DNA from: CAWCPR01 sp963797475 | Lineage (GTDB): Bacteria; Chloroflexota; Anaerolineae; Anaerolineales; UBA4823 | Direction of reading: 5' to 3' | Length of the DNA stretch: 64,000 nt | NCBI GenBank assembly: GCA_963797475.1 | Contig: CAWCPR010000012.1 | Coordinates: forward strand, 248,001 to 312,000 | In this document: positions 54,473-63,301 of the stretch, piece by piece | How positions within the stretch are numbered: the first letter of the stretch is position 1 | Layout: the number at the start of each line of letters is the position of its first letter | Program-made: the position numbers and the translations under genes | The notes under the pieces: generated by a model | The model's input: the letters and a program-made list of their open reading frames with translations, nothing else | Database searches by the model: none | What the model was told of the DNA's origin: nothing

Positions 54473-57190
54473 ATGAAAGGCCAGATCCTGGGCTCTTCAG
54501 AAAACTTGCAGGAACCAAATGAGCTGATCGTTCAGCCTACCCCGGCGATCGTTCTGTCTGTCGGGCCCTTCGCCGCCCAAGCGGCGCGCCAGGTCCGGCG
54601 CATTTACCTGCGTGGGGATACCCGCCGCGCGGCTGCCAGCGCTTTTTACGAGTTCCAATCAGACGACGAAGTCAGGCTGAAGCTGGTCGACTTGGATGGC
54701 CCAACGAATGGAGAGCTCCAACCAGAGGACCGCCCATACCTGGAGCGGCGCCGGGCTGCCCTGCAAAGCGGTATCCAGCATGGTCAGGATCTGAAAATCC
54801 GCCTGGAGCAGATCCTTCACCAACAGCGAGTGCACGAACGCCTGATCGCCTCCGGCTGGATCGAGCCCTATGCGGCGCCGCTCAATATCTTCATCCTGGC
54901 CGACCTGACCGATCCCTGGGCTGCCGGGGTTTTGCTTCCGCTGGGAGCGATCCTGAACAACATCCTGGCCAATACCAGCCTGTGCCAGGCGCACTGGCTG
55001 CTCGGCATCGCGGTCTTTCCGGATGGCACACCAAATCTGGACCTGGCGGTGTGGAGCTCCCTGCAAGCCTTCGACGAATTCCTGCGTCCAAAGTCTGATG
55101 GGCGCGAACGCCTGTCAAAGGTCTTAGGGATCCACATAACTCAGCCGCCCGATTTCGCTGTCTATCTGTTCGACAGCCGCAAGGAAGGCACGGCGGTTGT
55201 CAAAGACCCGGCCAGCCTGAACACTTTGTTCGGAAATGCCCTCCTGGCGCTCTTGCAGCGCGATCTGGCCCGGCGCTTCTTTCAGGAGCGAGATGAAGAC
55301 GCCTTGTTCGAGCGCGGCTGCTTCTACAGCAGCATCGGCGCGGCCGGGCTGGTCTACGATCCGGAAGCGCTGCAAGCTGCCTGCGCACAGCGGATTGGAT
55401 ATGAATTTTTGAACGAGAAAATCCTCGGCGATCCACGCGACGGGCAGGCGGTGGTCCAATACACCCACCAACTCCAGGAGAAGTTGGGAGGAACTCCGGC
55501 CTGGCTGGAGCGCCTCTGCACACCGCTGCCGCCGGCTGTGGGCCAGGTGCGTATGCAAACGGATACCCAGGAGATGACGGCGCTGCTGACCGAAATCCAT
55601 TTGACCGCCATCGATTACGAGCGCCTCAACCAGACTCCCTGGGCCGAGCAGCTGCAGGAGTATCAGGCTCGATTCGAACAAGAAACCTTGCCAGAAGTCG
55701 TCGAGAAGCTGGAACAAAACCGCGAGGAGCTTCACGCTCATCTGATTGAAATCGTACAGGAAGCCCTGGACCGCCTGCCGCTGGAAGCCAGTTTGTACCC
55801 GGGTGGGCTGCAAAATGCGAGCGGTGTGCTGGAGATGCTCTCTGAAGCATTTGCGAAGGCTGCCAGAGATTTGGATAGATTGGGGAAGCAGGTTCAGGAA
55901 CGGCAATCGAGCCTGGCGGCAAAATTTGCCTCGCATTGCCAGCGGATGCACTCGTTGCTGCTTGGCGCGCCGTCGTTGCCCGGCTGGATGCGGATCCTGC
56001 CGGCTTTTGCTCGCCAGTGGCTTGCGCCCCTGTATATAGCCCGGCGTTATGGCGTCCAGATTTACCACGCTCAAGCCCTGCGCGACGAGTGCCTGGCGTT
56101 GCTCCAGCAGCTCTGCGGCCTGCAGATCGAGATGCAGGCTCTGGAACATCTGCAGGGAATTCTCCCTGATCTACAGAAGCAGGTGCAGCAAACCCTGGTC
56201 GACCTGACCGAGTTGAGAGAAAAGCTGGAACAGACGGCCAGGAATTTCACGCCGGATTGGCCGGACTTTCCCCTGGCTGCCCTCGAGAACGGGTGGGATA
56301 GCGTTTTTCGCCAACCGGTTGCAGATCACTCTCTCGCAGAGTGGGCTTGTGAGCAGTGGCGCCCCAACCTGGATGTACTGGTACATACCTTCCTGGCTGC
56401 TCGTCCTCTTTTCGAAGACTGGCATACAGTAGAAATGGCTGCGATTACCGCCTGGGTGCAGAAACAGGCAGTCATGGCTTACCAACCGGTCTGGACGCTC
56501 GACCTGGAATCGATTTTCGGCTTATGGAGCAGAAAAACCTTGCCCGGGAAGAAGGGGGAGGTCGAGGAAGAAAAACCTCTTTCAGGGAAAACGATCTCGA
56601 GCTGTATGACCGCCGCGTTCCCGCCCATTCGCCCTGATTTCGATGCCGTTGGCGGCGCGAACGGATCCGGCATTACCTTCCATGGACTGACGTACAAACC
56701 GGAGTGGAAGCTGTGTAGCCTGCCTCCCATCCAGAGCGGCATGGTGCAGTGGCAACCGGTATACACCGGCGACCCTTACCTGGCTTTGTTCATCCAGGCT
56801 CGTCGCAGCGTTCCCTTACGCTCACTGGTGGATAGCTTCGGCCAGGTCCGGCTACGGCTTGAAGAACTGCCGGATGATCAGCGCCAGGCATATGATTTGT
56901 TGCTCGGGGTAGATCCGGCTAGATCATCGACATCGGTGAACGTAGATCCCAACGAACCCGATGTAGTGCATAAAACTTTCCGGTGGAAGTTTCAGCCCAA
57001 AGGTTCCGATAAAGAGTTCGAGCAAACGATTGAGCTGGCTGTCTCTCGTTCGCGCTTCGAATACTACCGCCGGCAGCCGCGCCTGAACGGGCAGTGGAAC
57101 TGCTATGCTGAGTTGGAAATGCCCGAAGTGCGCGATTTGACGGCCGCGTTTCCAGAAGCTGCACGCGCAACACAAATGGAGCACTTTTAA
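54473..57190 (+). CDS. large partner of the tubulin-like protein
   Basis: A 905-residue protein that opens with 'PAIVLSVGPFAAQAARQVRR', echoing the nucleotide-loop region of the tubulin-like protein but without a visible GGTGxG signature. Residues ~340-560 are long helices with coiled-coil character, and the C-terminal 300 residues are mixed. It may be a degenerate tubulin-like paralogue acting as a regulator or co-polymer. The ATG at 54473 follows CGGAGCG. The same three-gene order (VWA, tubulin-like, large partner) suggests one complex. Confidence 0.55.
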   Translation: MKGQILGSSENLQEPNELIVQPTPAIVLSVGPFAAQAARQVRRIYLRGDTRRAAASAFYEFQSDDEVRLKLVDLDGPTNGELQPEDRPYLERRRAALQSGIQHGQDLKIRLEQILHQQRVHERLIASGWIEPYAAPLNIFILADLTDPWAAGVLLPLGAILNNILANTSLCQAHWLLGIAVFPDGTPNLDLAVWSSLQAFDEFLRPKSDGRERLSKVLGIHITQPPDFAVYLFDSRKEGTAVVKDPASLNTLFGNALLALLQRDLARRFFQERDEDALFERGCFYSSIGAAGLVYDPEALQAACAQRIGYEFLNEKILGDPRDGQAVVQYTHQLQEKLGGTPAWLERLCTPLPPAVGQVRMQTDTQEMTALLTEIHLTAIDYERLNQTPWAEQLQEYQARFEQETLPEVVEKLEQNREELHAHLIEIVQEALDRLPLEASLYPGGLQNASGVLEMLSEAFAKAARDLDRLGKQVQERQSSLAAKFASHCQRMHSLLLGAPSLPGWMRILPAFARQWLAPLYIARRYGVQIYHAQALRDECLALLQQLCGLQIEMQALEHLQGILPDLQKQVQQTLVDLTELREKLEQTARNFTPDWPDFPLAALENGWDSVFRQPVADHSLAEWACEQWRPNLDVLVHTFLAARPLFEDWHTVEMAAITAWVQKQAVMAYQPVWTLDLESIFGLWSRKTLPGKKGEVEEEKPLSGKTISSCMTAAFPPIRPDFDAVGGANGSGITFHGLTYKPEWKLCSLPPIQSGMVQWQPVYTGDPYLALFIQARRSVPLRSLVDSFGQVRLRLEELPDDQRQAYDLLLGVDPARSSTSVNVDPNEPDVVHKTFRWKFQPKGSDKEFEQTIELAVSRSRFEYYRRQPRLNGQWNCYAELEMPEVRDLTAAFPEAARATQMEHF

Positions 57191-57578
57191 CCAGGCTTAC
57201 AACGTACTGAAGTTTGTACAATGCTGTATCGCGTATGCCTACGATAAAGATTCCACTGGGCATGAGGACTGGGCGCGCTATCCAATTGAGACGATCATGG
57301 AGGGCACCGGCGATTGTGAGGATGTTGCGATCCTGTGCACGGGGATCATCGCTCGCCTGGGCTTTCCTGTGGTGCTGTTACTCTACCCGAAACACCTGGC
57401 TTTCGGCGTAGCCGGAGCCGACAACTTGAAAGGCGATTACGTCCAGGACCGAAAAAATGGCCTACATTACTTCTACGGCGAAGCGACAGCCAACGGCTGG
57501 CACTTGGGCCAGATACCGAAGGAATATCTAAACACCACGCCGGAGCAAATCCTGCCGGTGAATATTCTCATAACATAG
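57141..57578 (+). CDS. transglutaminase-like domain without a clear start
   Basis: The frame is open from 57141 and contains 'FVQCCIAYAYDKDSTGHEDW', 'YPIETIMEGTGDCEDVAIL', with the expected active-site Cys, then 'LYPKHLAFGVA' with His and 'YFYGEATANGWHLG'. This is a complete transglutaminase/protease-like core of ~140 residues. The only ATG (57297) would cut off its first half, and no ATG, GTG or TTG lies further up in frame. It overlaps the end of the upstream gene, so it is either a 5'-truncated relic or the C-terminal domain of that protein after a frame break near 57140-57185. Confidence 0.55.
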   Translation, partial: RPRFQKLHAQHKWSTFNQAYNVLKFVQCCIAYAYDKDSTGHEDWARYPIETIMEGTGDCEDVAILCTGIIARLGFPVVLLLYPKHLAFGVAGADNLKGDYVQDRKNGLHYFYGEATANGWHLGQIPKEYLNTTPEQILPVNILIT

Positions 57579-57632
57579 TATTACAGCGCAAGGTAGCGGT
57601 AAGTCAGGCCGGGTAGCCTGAAAGCGAAAGGC

Positions 57633-57895
57633 ATGGTATCTTTCTCCGACCACAGCCACGTGAGAAGGAGAAGAGATAACCCATGCCTACGGAAGGTGAT
57701 CGCCATTCATCAAAGGCTGGTGGCTGAGACGTTGGGAGAAGAAGATGGGGTGGCCTTGATTGACGAATCGGGGGTGGTCAAGCAAGGAGATGACTCGGTT
57801 GGGGTAGCCGCCCAATACAGTGGCTCAGTCGGAAAGGTGGCCAACAGTCAATAGGCGTTTACCTGAGATATGCCAGCCGCAAGGGCTACAGAACT
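57633..57895 (+). pseudogene. IS701-type transposase fragment
   Basis: The frame from 57633 reaches 'VALIDESGVVKQGDDSVGVA' and AQYSGSVGKVANSQ, then shifts to GVYLRYASRKGYRTP. These are the central catalytic-region motifs of IS701-family transposases. Both ends are missing and the frame is broken at 57852. The relic joins a second, inverted relic at about 57890. Confidence 0.7.
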
Positions 57896-58042
57896 CCAGC
57901 CGTCCGCTCCACAGGTCACCGCACAGATCGCGATCACCACTATATCGATTAATATGTGGCGGATTGCATTGCCTATCCGTGGATCTTTGATTTCCCCAAG
58001 ATGCTCGCTTATCCTTCCTGTCGGTTTGTCTTCCATCACTGT
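57848..58042 (-). pseudogene. ISAs1-type transposase N-terminal fragment
   Basis: On the minus strand 'HLGEIKDPRIGNAIRHILID' and 'IVVIAICAVTCGADGW' are the standard start of ISAs1-family transposases. The homology ends at about 57885, where the IS701 relic begins, so one element seems to have been broken by the other. Nothing else of the element was found. Confidence 0.7.
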
Positions 58043-58276
58043 ACTGGCCTCTATACAGCAATTGTCTCATAATTCCAAATGCGATTGCCCTGTGTGAGCG
58101 ATGGAGAATCACCTGGGTTACCGCTTTGCTCAGTACCCGATCCCCGTGAATCATCGTAAAAGAGACGTTTGCGAGACTGTGGCTATACGCACAATATTTT
58201 GGACAGCACTTCTTTGAGAAATCAAAAACTACAATTAATTGGGATTTCCGCCACCTACTGTAAAAAAGAGACGTCC
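58043..58276. other. gap between transposase relics and the secretion genes
   Basis: I see no supported gene, repeat or hairpin in this 234-bp stretch. It probably contains eroded transposon sequence. Confidence 0.3.
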
Positions 58277-58447
58277 TTACCTCCCTTCGCTCCCTTCTAC
58301 TCGTAGTAACAAGAGCCACAGGCCCGTCGCCAATTCCCAAGCAGCGACAGGCAGCACTGGCATCACCCGCTCCGGAGCGGCCAATGCCCAACCCAAAAGG
58401 CCCAGGCCGCTTACAACCAGCGTGATGGCCAGGATCTCACGGACCAT
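58277..58447 (-). CDS. small two-helix membrane protein
   Basis: A 56-residue ORF from the ATG at 58447 with two hydrophobic helices, 'ILAITLVVSGLGLLGWALA' and 'VLPVAAWELATGLWLLLL', joined by a short loop. It lies 22 bp downstream of the VirD4-like gene and could be a small component of the secretion system. A longer frame exists upstream, but it overlaps that gene and is unlikely. Confidence 0.5.
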   Translation of the reverse strand: MVREILAITLVVSGLGLLGWALAAPERVMPVLPVAAWELATGLWLLLLRVEGSEGR

Positions 58448-58469
58448 CGACGCACTCCTGAAAACCGCA

Positions 58470-60968
58470 TCAAAACCCCAACCGCCGGTGGTCCGGCGTC
58501 TCGGGGGCTGCCGCCTGCCTCTCGCCTCCCCCTCCGTCGCCTGTTGGGACGAACAACTCGGAGAGCATCTGCTGGTAGGCAAATGGCACCAGTTCCACGA
58601 GGGCGGCTACCGCCTGCTCCTGCCAGCCGCCCGCAGGGGCGTAGTCCTCTGGATGGGCGGCGATCACCTCTCGGATCAGGTCTTGCACCCGTCCCGGGTC
58701 GCCTGGATGCAGCGGTTCCACCTGGACCAGCGCCGGGGGCTGCCAGCGCCCGGCGAGACGCGCCCGCAGCCAGGCTTGGCGCGTGGGCAGGTCCAGGGTG
58801 GTGGCCCCATAGCGCACCGTGGCGGAAAGCACCGCCCGCACCAGGTCAGCGTCTTCCGGGTCCGGCGAGAAGAAGGCCTGAGTGGAGGTGTTGGCCAGCA
58901 GCGCCTGCACTACCGGCTCGAACCCCTCCATCCGGCGTAGCAGTGACAGCGATTGGGCCAGTACGAAGAGGCGCGCCCCAAACTTGGCCCCCTCCGAGAG
59001 CAGCGCTTCCAGGCGCATCCCCGAGCCCACCTCCTGGGCCTCATCGATCAAGAAGTAAAAAGGGATCGGCTGCGCGAGCGTCGCCCGGCGGAAGACGGCC
59101 TCGAACACGTTATAAACAACCCCGGCCGCCAACCGCGCTCCCTCGCGCCCCATCTCCCCCGCCGGCAGGCGCAGTACCACCCAGGCCCGCTCACGCACCC
59201 AGCGCTCCAGGTCCACGAAGCGCTCCTGGTGCATGGCGGCAAATAACCAGGGCGAGAGCTCCAGGGCCATAACCTTGGAGAGCACCGGGCTGATCACCTC
59301 GGTCACCCAGCCCTGGTCCCAGCGACCGTAGCCTTGAGAGAATTGCCCGAGCAAGGCGTCCAGGGCCAGGGCGTTCATACGCTCCACCGGCGGGAGGTAC
59401 GCCAGGGCATTGCGCCGCCAGTCGGTGTTGAAGGCGGCGAAGACCACATGCAAGAGCCCCAGGCGCGTTCGCGGATGGTGCTGGTTCCAGACATGGGCCA
59501 AGCGGAAGAGGCCGAGCAAAGCCGCCTGCATGCGCGGCCCCCAGTAATCCTCCCACAGGCGCCGCCCCACCTGGACGATGGCGTTGCCGGCCCAGGCAAA
59601 GTCGGGGACGGCCAGCAGGTTAAGCGGAATCAGTTCAGGTTGGTTGGGATCCAGGACCCGCAAGCGGGCCACTGCCGCGCTGCGCTGGGGTTCGGGCAGT
59701 TCGTCCACCGCGCACAGAAACGAGTTGGCCAGCGACAGGTGCGGGTCAACCAGGAAGAGTCCGGGGGCGTCATCGCCGCGGGCCAGGAGTTGCCGCAGCA
59801 AGGCAAAGGCGAAGGAGGACTTGCCACTGCGGCTGCCGCCCACCGCCAGGCCATGGCCATCTGGGTCCACCCCGACCGGCTCACTGGTGGCAACCGTGGT
59901 CCCGATCCGGAAGGGGGCTTCCACCAATGCGCGTGAGGGCGGTGGAGCAGGAACCTCCTGGCGAGCCTCGCCATCGATCACCCCGCTCCCTTCCCCAGCC
60001 TCCGGTGGGGCGAGTAACGCCGCCAGGTCACTGGCCGCCACCGGACAGGCGCAGGCCCGCACCCCCGGCCATTCCGGCGAGAGTTCTCGCCACCAGCTCC
60101 GCCCTGAGAGCAGCTCCAGCTCCGGGGGCTCGGCGGCAAGCAGGGTAAAGCTCACTGAGAGCAGCGCGCCCTGAGAGGCGGCCAGCAGCGCCTCTTTAGG
60201 CAAGGAACGCAGGCCCATCCAATCGAGCAAACCCAGGAAGGCAGCCAGGAAGAGCGCCCCGCCAGCCGCCACAGCCAACGCTCCCGCTGGGCGTGGCAAC
60301 AGCCCCGCAGCCAGCGTTCCACCCCCCAGACCCGCGATCAGACCGCCAAGATTAATCCCGGTTCGCAGCAGTTCCAGCCTCAGCCCCCAGGGATTTGGGG
60401 CAGCAACGGCCTGCACACCGCTCTCTGCGCCGTAATTGTAGGCCGAGAGGGCCTGCAGCCGCTCCTGCAAGCGGCTCTCCCGCCCGAGAACCCAAACTCG
60501 CAGCGCCGCCCTGCGGGCGACAAGCTGCCCGGCCAGAGCGAGAAACGGGTCGCCGAGAGTCGATCCGGCGGGCTGGTCTCCGCCAGCCACGAGCCGCGGC
60601 AGCCGGGATGTGTTACGAAGTGCATAGACTTTCCCGGGCTCTCCTCTCAACCCAGTCCTCCCTTCCACCTCTTGCCAGCGAGATTGCTGGCGAAAAATCG
60701 CCGCCCAGGCCTCCACTGCGCCGTGGCCTCTTCCGGGCGGCGCGTAAAGGCGTACCTGTAAGCCGGCGGGCGCGCCGGAGAGCTCCAGGGCTATGGGGGA
60801 AGGAAGCTGGGCCAACCAGGAAACGGCCTGTTCCCTGGCGCCGGGCAGCGGTAAAGGAGCGAACTGCAACTTCCAGCACTCCCACGCGCCGGAACAAAGC
60901 GGGCAGCCGCCCTCCCCATACCTGTAGCCGCAGCGCGGGCAGAGTGTCATGCCGGGCACGGCCATCAT
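58470..60968 (-). CDS. VirD4/TraD-like coupling ATPase
   Basis: The 832-residue protein starts at 60968, overlapping the VirB4-like stop in ATGA. It has an N-terminal zinc ribbon (CPRCGYRYGEGGCPLC), two hydrophobic segments near 205-250, a Walker A motif GGSRSGKSS at ~377-385 and a Walker B-like 'FYFLIDEAQEVGSG'. This is the layout of coupling proteins that feed DNA or protein substrates into type IV secretion systems. It acts at the inner membrane. Upstream frame residues before 60968 are shadow. Confidence 0.82.
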   Translation of the reverse strand: MMAVPGMTLCPRCGYRYGEGGCPLCSGAWECWKLQFAPLPLPGAREQAVSWLAQLPSPIALELSGAPAGLQVRLYAPPGRGHGAVEAWAAIFRQQSRWQEVEGRTGLRGEPGKVYALRNTSRLPRLVAGGDQPAGSTLGDPFLALAGQLVARRAALRVWVLGRESRLQERLQALSAYNYGAESGVQAVAAPNPWGLRLELLRTGINLGGLIAGLGGGTLAAGLLPRPAGALAVAAGGALFLAAFLGLLDWMGLRSLPKEALLAASQGALLSVSFTLLAAEPPELELLSGRSWWRELSPEWPGVRACACPVAASDLAALLAPPEAGEGSGVIDGEARQEVPAPPPSRALVEAPFRIGTTVATSEPVGVDPDGHGLAVGGSRSGKSSFAFALLRQLLARGDDAPGLFLVDPHLSLANSFLCAVDELPEPQRSAAVARLRVLDPNQPELIPLNLLAVPDFAWAGNAIVQVGRRLWEDYWGPRMQAALLGLFRLAHVWNQHHPRTRLGLLHVVFAAFNTDWRRNALAYLPPVERMNALALDALLGQFSQGYGRWDQGWVTEVISPVLSKVMALELSPWLFAAMHQERFVDLERWVRERAWVVLRLPAGEMGREGARLAAGVVYNVFEAVFRRATLAQPIPFYFLIDEAQEVGSGMRLEALLSEGAKFGARLFVLAQSLSLLRRMEGFEPVVQALLANTSTQAFFSPDPEDADLVRAVLSATVRYGATTLDLPTRQAWLRARLAGRWQPPALVQVEPLHPGDPGRVQDLIREVIAAHPEDYAPAGGWQEQAVAALVELVPFAYQQMLSELFVPTGDGGGGERQAAAPETPDHRRLGF

Positions 60969-62725
60969 CTCGCCGCTCCGAGTGCCTTCCAGAAATCCAG
61001 CCAGGAGGCGGGCAAGATCACCTGCATGGGGAAAAGCGCCCCTCGTCCACCGGCCGGCGCAGCCAGAAAAGCATAGGGCGGGAGCCGGCCGGCTTGCTCT
61101 GCCCGCTGCCGGCTCTCCCCCTCCGGCACACCTAGAGCGCGGAAGAAGGTATAAGCCTCCTCCTGAGGCAGGCGCCCAACGAAGGCGGTGGCGGCCAGGC
61201 CAAGGGAAGCGGCCTGATGCGCCAAGTCGCCGGGCAGGTGAGTCGAGAGCATCACCCCTACACCGCGTTTTCTCGCCCGCCGCCCCAGTTCGTCCAAGAG
61301 GTCGGCAAAAGCCCCACCCCGCAGCAGTCGCCAACCCTCATCGATGAAAATGTCTATTGGCTGCCTTCCAACCGTCACCACATGATAGAAAAACCAGGAG
61401 AGCGCGGCGTGCACCAGGGTCCGGCTCTCCTCCCGCAGGCCGGAGAGGTCGAAGTTCCACCATACCCCGGCAGGGATATCCGGGGAAAGCAGGGCTTTGG
61501 GGCGATCGAAGAAGCCCGCAAGCAAACCACCCCGGGCATAGGGGCGCAGCAAGGCGACAGGCCCGGCAGCTTCCACTGTGCCCAGCGTGACCAACGTTTC
61601 CAGCAGATCGATCAGCGCCATCGGACCCGGGCGGCGCTCCCACCGCCGGCGCACCGCCTCGTGTAGGGCGGCCTGCGCGCCGGGGGAAAGCGCCGCCTCC
61701 CCACTCAGGGCCGAGAGCAGAAACCGCGCCGAGAGCAGCATCTCCGCCGGATCTTCGCCCGCCAGAGGGTGAAGCAGGCAGAAATCAGGATCATCCGGCG
61801 GCCCGGCCGGGATCACCCGCCCGCCGAGGGCCAGGCACAGGCGATTGTTCTCCCCTTCCGGATCGAGGGAGACCACCGCTCGCCCCTGGAGCAGGCGCTG
61901 CAGCAGGATCAGGCGCAGGAGGCTGGTTTTGCCGGCGCCCATCTCGCCCAAGATGAGCGAGAGCGCATGGGGCGGCGGGGGCGCGCTGGGATCCAGCCCG
62001 CGGGTAAAGGAGAAGAACACATCCTGGCCGTCCCGGGCGTGGACTCCCAGCCAGACGGCATCAGGAGCGGGAAATACCGTTCGCCCTGGCGCCGGAAAGA
62101 GCGGAGCGACCTCCTCCAACAGCAGAGTGGGCGCTTCCAACCCTGGGAAAAGCTCCCCACCGGGCTGGAAGTGAAGCAAGGCCCGTTCGGGGATGTAAAC
62201 CAGACGCTGGGGGACGAAGCCCCGCGCTCTCAGGAGGGTTTCGAGCTGCCGCCGGGCGGCCTCAGCTTCGGGCTCTCGACCGCGAGCAGCACACAGCCCC
62301 AAGAGCAGCATCGTCCGAAAGGCCGGCCTGCCCAGGGCAATGGCCGACTCGGCGGCGTCCAGAGCATGGTCCATGGCCTGTTCAGCCATGGATGGCCGGC
62401 GTCCGGTCTTCTCGGCCAGGGCCAGCAGCAGCCCTTCGAAGAGTGTGCGCCGGGCACGCAAACTGCCGCGCAGCACGTCCGGCGGCTCGCGACGCAGCGC
62501 CACCGAATAGAATATGGGCACACCTGCCTCCAGGAAGACCCCGGCCGACAGCTTCCCCCAGGAACGTTCCGGCATCCCGGGCGCGCCGCCGCCGTCCCGC
62601 AGCGTGAGGGGCAAGAGCACCCCAGCCGGAAAGATCAGGCCGTCTTCGCCCACCTCCACTGCCTGTGGGGCCACCGCGGCGCAGTAGCCATCTTCTGGCA
62701 CATTGCGATCTTCCTTCTCTATCAC
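60965..62725 (-). CDS. VirB4-like ATPase
   Basis: A 586-residue ATPase with Walker A at ~260-268 (GEMGAGKTS), Walker B in 'PIDIFIDEGWRLL' and a 'VGVMLSTHLPGDL' sensor strand, as in VirB4/TraC proteins of conjugative systems. The usual N-terminal domain is short here, and the separate 184-residue gene upstream may supply part of it. It powers assembly of the secretion channel or pilus. It is translationally coupled to the VirD4-like gene. Confidence 0.82.
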   Translation of the reverse strand: MIEKEDRNVPEDGYCAAVAPQAVEVGEDGLIFPAGVLLPLTLRDGGGAPGMPERSWGKLSAGVFLEAGVPIFYSVALRREPPDVLRGSLRARRTLFEGLLLALAEKTGRRPSMAEQAMDHALDAAESAIALGRPAFRTMLLLGLCAARGREPEAEAARRQLETLLRARGFVPQRLVYIPERALLHFQPGGELFPGLEAPTLLLEEVAPLFPAPGRTVFPAPDAVWLGVHARDGQDVFFSFTRGLDPSAPPPPHALSLILGEMGAGKTSLLRLILLQRLLQGRAVVSLDPEGENNRLCLALGGRVIPAGPPDDPDFCLLHPLAGEDPAEMLLSARFLLSALSGEAALSPGAQAALHEAVRRRWERRPGPMALIDLLETLVTLGTVEAAGPVALLRPYARGGLLAGFFDRPKALLSPDIPAGVWWNFDLSGLREESRTLVHAALSWFFYHVVTVGRQPIDIFIDEGWRLLRGGAFADLLDELGRRARKRGVGVMLSTHLPGDLAHQAASLGLAATAFVGRLPQEEAYTFFRALGVPEGESRQRAEQAGRLPPYAFLAAPAGGRGALFPMQVILPASWLDFWKALGAAR

Positions 62726-62746
62726 CGCTCACTCTAATTCCGGATT

Positions 62747-63301
62747 CTAAAGGTGGTGGGCCAGCACCAGGATCTCCTCCCGCCCCAGCGGGGCGACCAA
62801 AAGCCCGTAGCGACCGAGCGTCCCCGCCACGCCTCCCCACCAACCCAGCGCCTCGTCCCCAGGCGGCAGGATAAACTCGAGCAAGGTGCGCCGGCGATAA
62901 GGCAGGGGAAACCCCTCTAGGTAAAGCTTCAACCCCTGGCGCAGCGTCTCCAACTCTTCTCCCTTACCCAGCGAAGTTGCACCACTCCGTTCTGTTAAGC
63001 CGCCCAGATTTGTGGTGCGGCCTCCCTCCCAGGCTTCCACCTGGGCGAGAAACGCCTGGCGAGGAGCCGGGTCGGGCCAGGTGACCTGAAGCAGCCGCAC
63101 TGTCCAACCGGGCACCAACGAGGCCAGCAGATCTCGGTAGGCCTCCTGGGGGCGCGTCTCGGGCCGGTCTGGATCGGCGAAGAACTCCGCCAGCAGCCTG
63201 CGGCTGCCGTCCCGTGCTACCAGAGCTGTGTATCCTTCCAGTTCCTGGAAACCCTGCCCCAGGACAAAGTCTTGGGTCTTGCCCACTTCTCGCCCGTTCA
63301 T
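62747..63301 (-). CDS. probable VirB4 N-terminal-like accessory protein
   Basis: A 184-residue protein with 'YTALVARDGSRRLLAEFF', a following acidic helix and a C-terminal 'GRYGLLVAPLGREEILVLAH'. The strand order recalls the N-terminal domain of VirB4/TraC family ATPases, expressed here as its own gene. It overlaps the VirB11-like gene by 4 bp and lies 21 bp from the VirB4-like start. The identification is tentative. Confidence 0.5.
   Translation of the reverse strand: MNGREVGKTQDFVLGQGFQELEGYTALVARDGSRRLLAEFFADPDRPETRPQEAYRDLLASLVPGWTVRLLQVTWPDPAPRQAFLAQVEAWEGGRTTNLGGLTERSGATSLGKGEELETLRQGLKLYLEGFPLPYRRRTLLEFILPPGDEALGWWGGVAGTLGRYGLLVAPLGREEILVLAHHL

Noticed and set aside
53007..56149. Long minus-strand ORFs of 503 and 341 codons
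   Set aside because: They lie opposite the tubulin-like and partner genes, which have clear motifs and operon structure.
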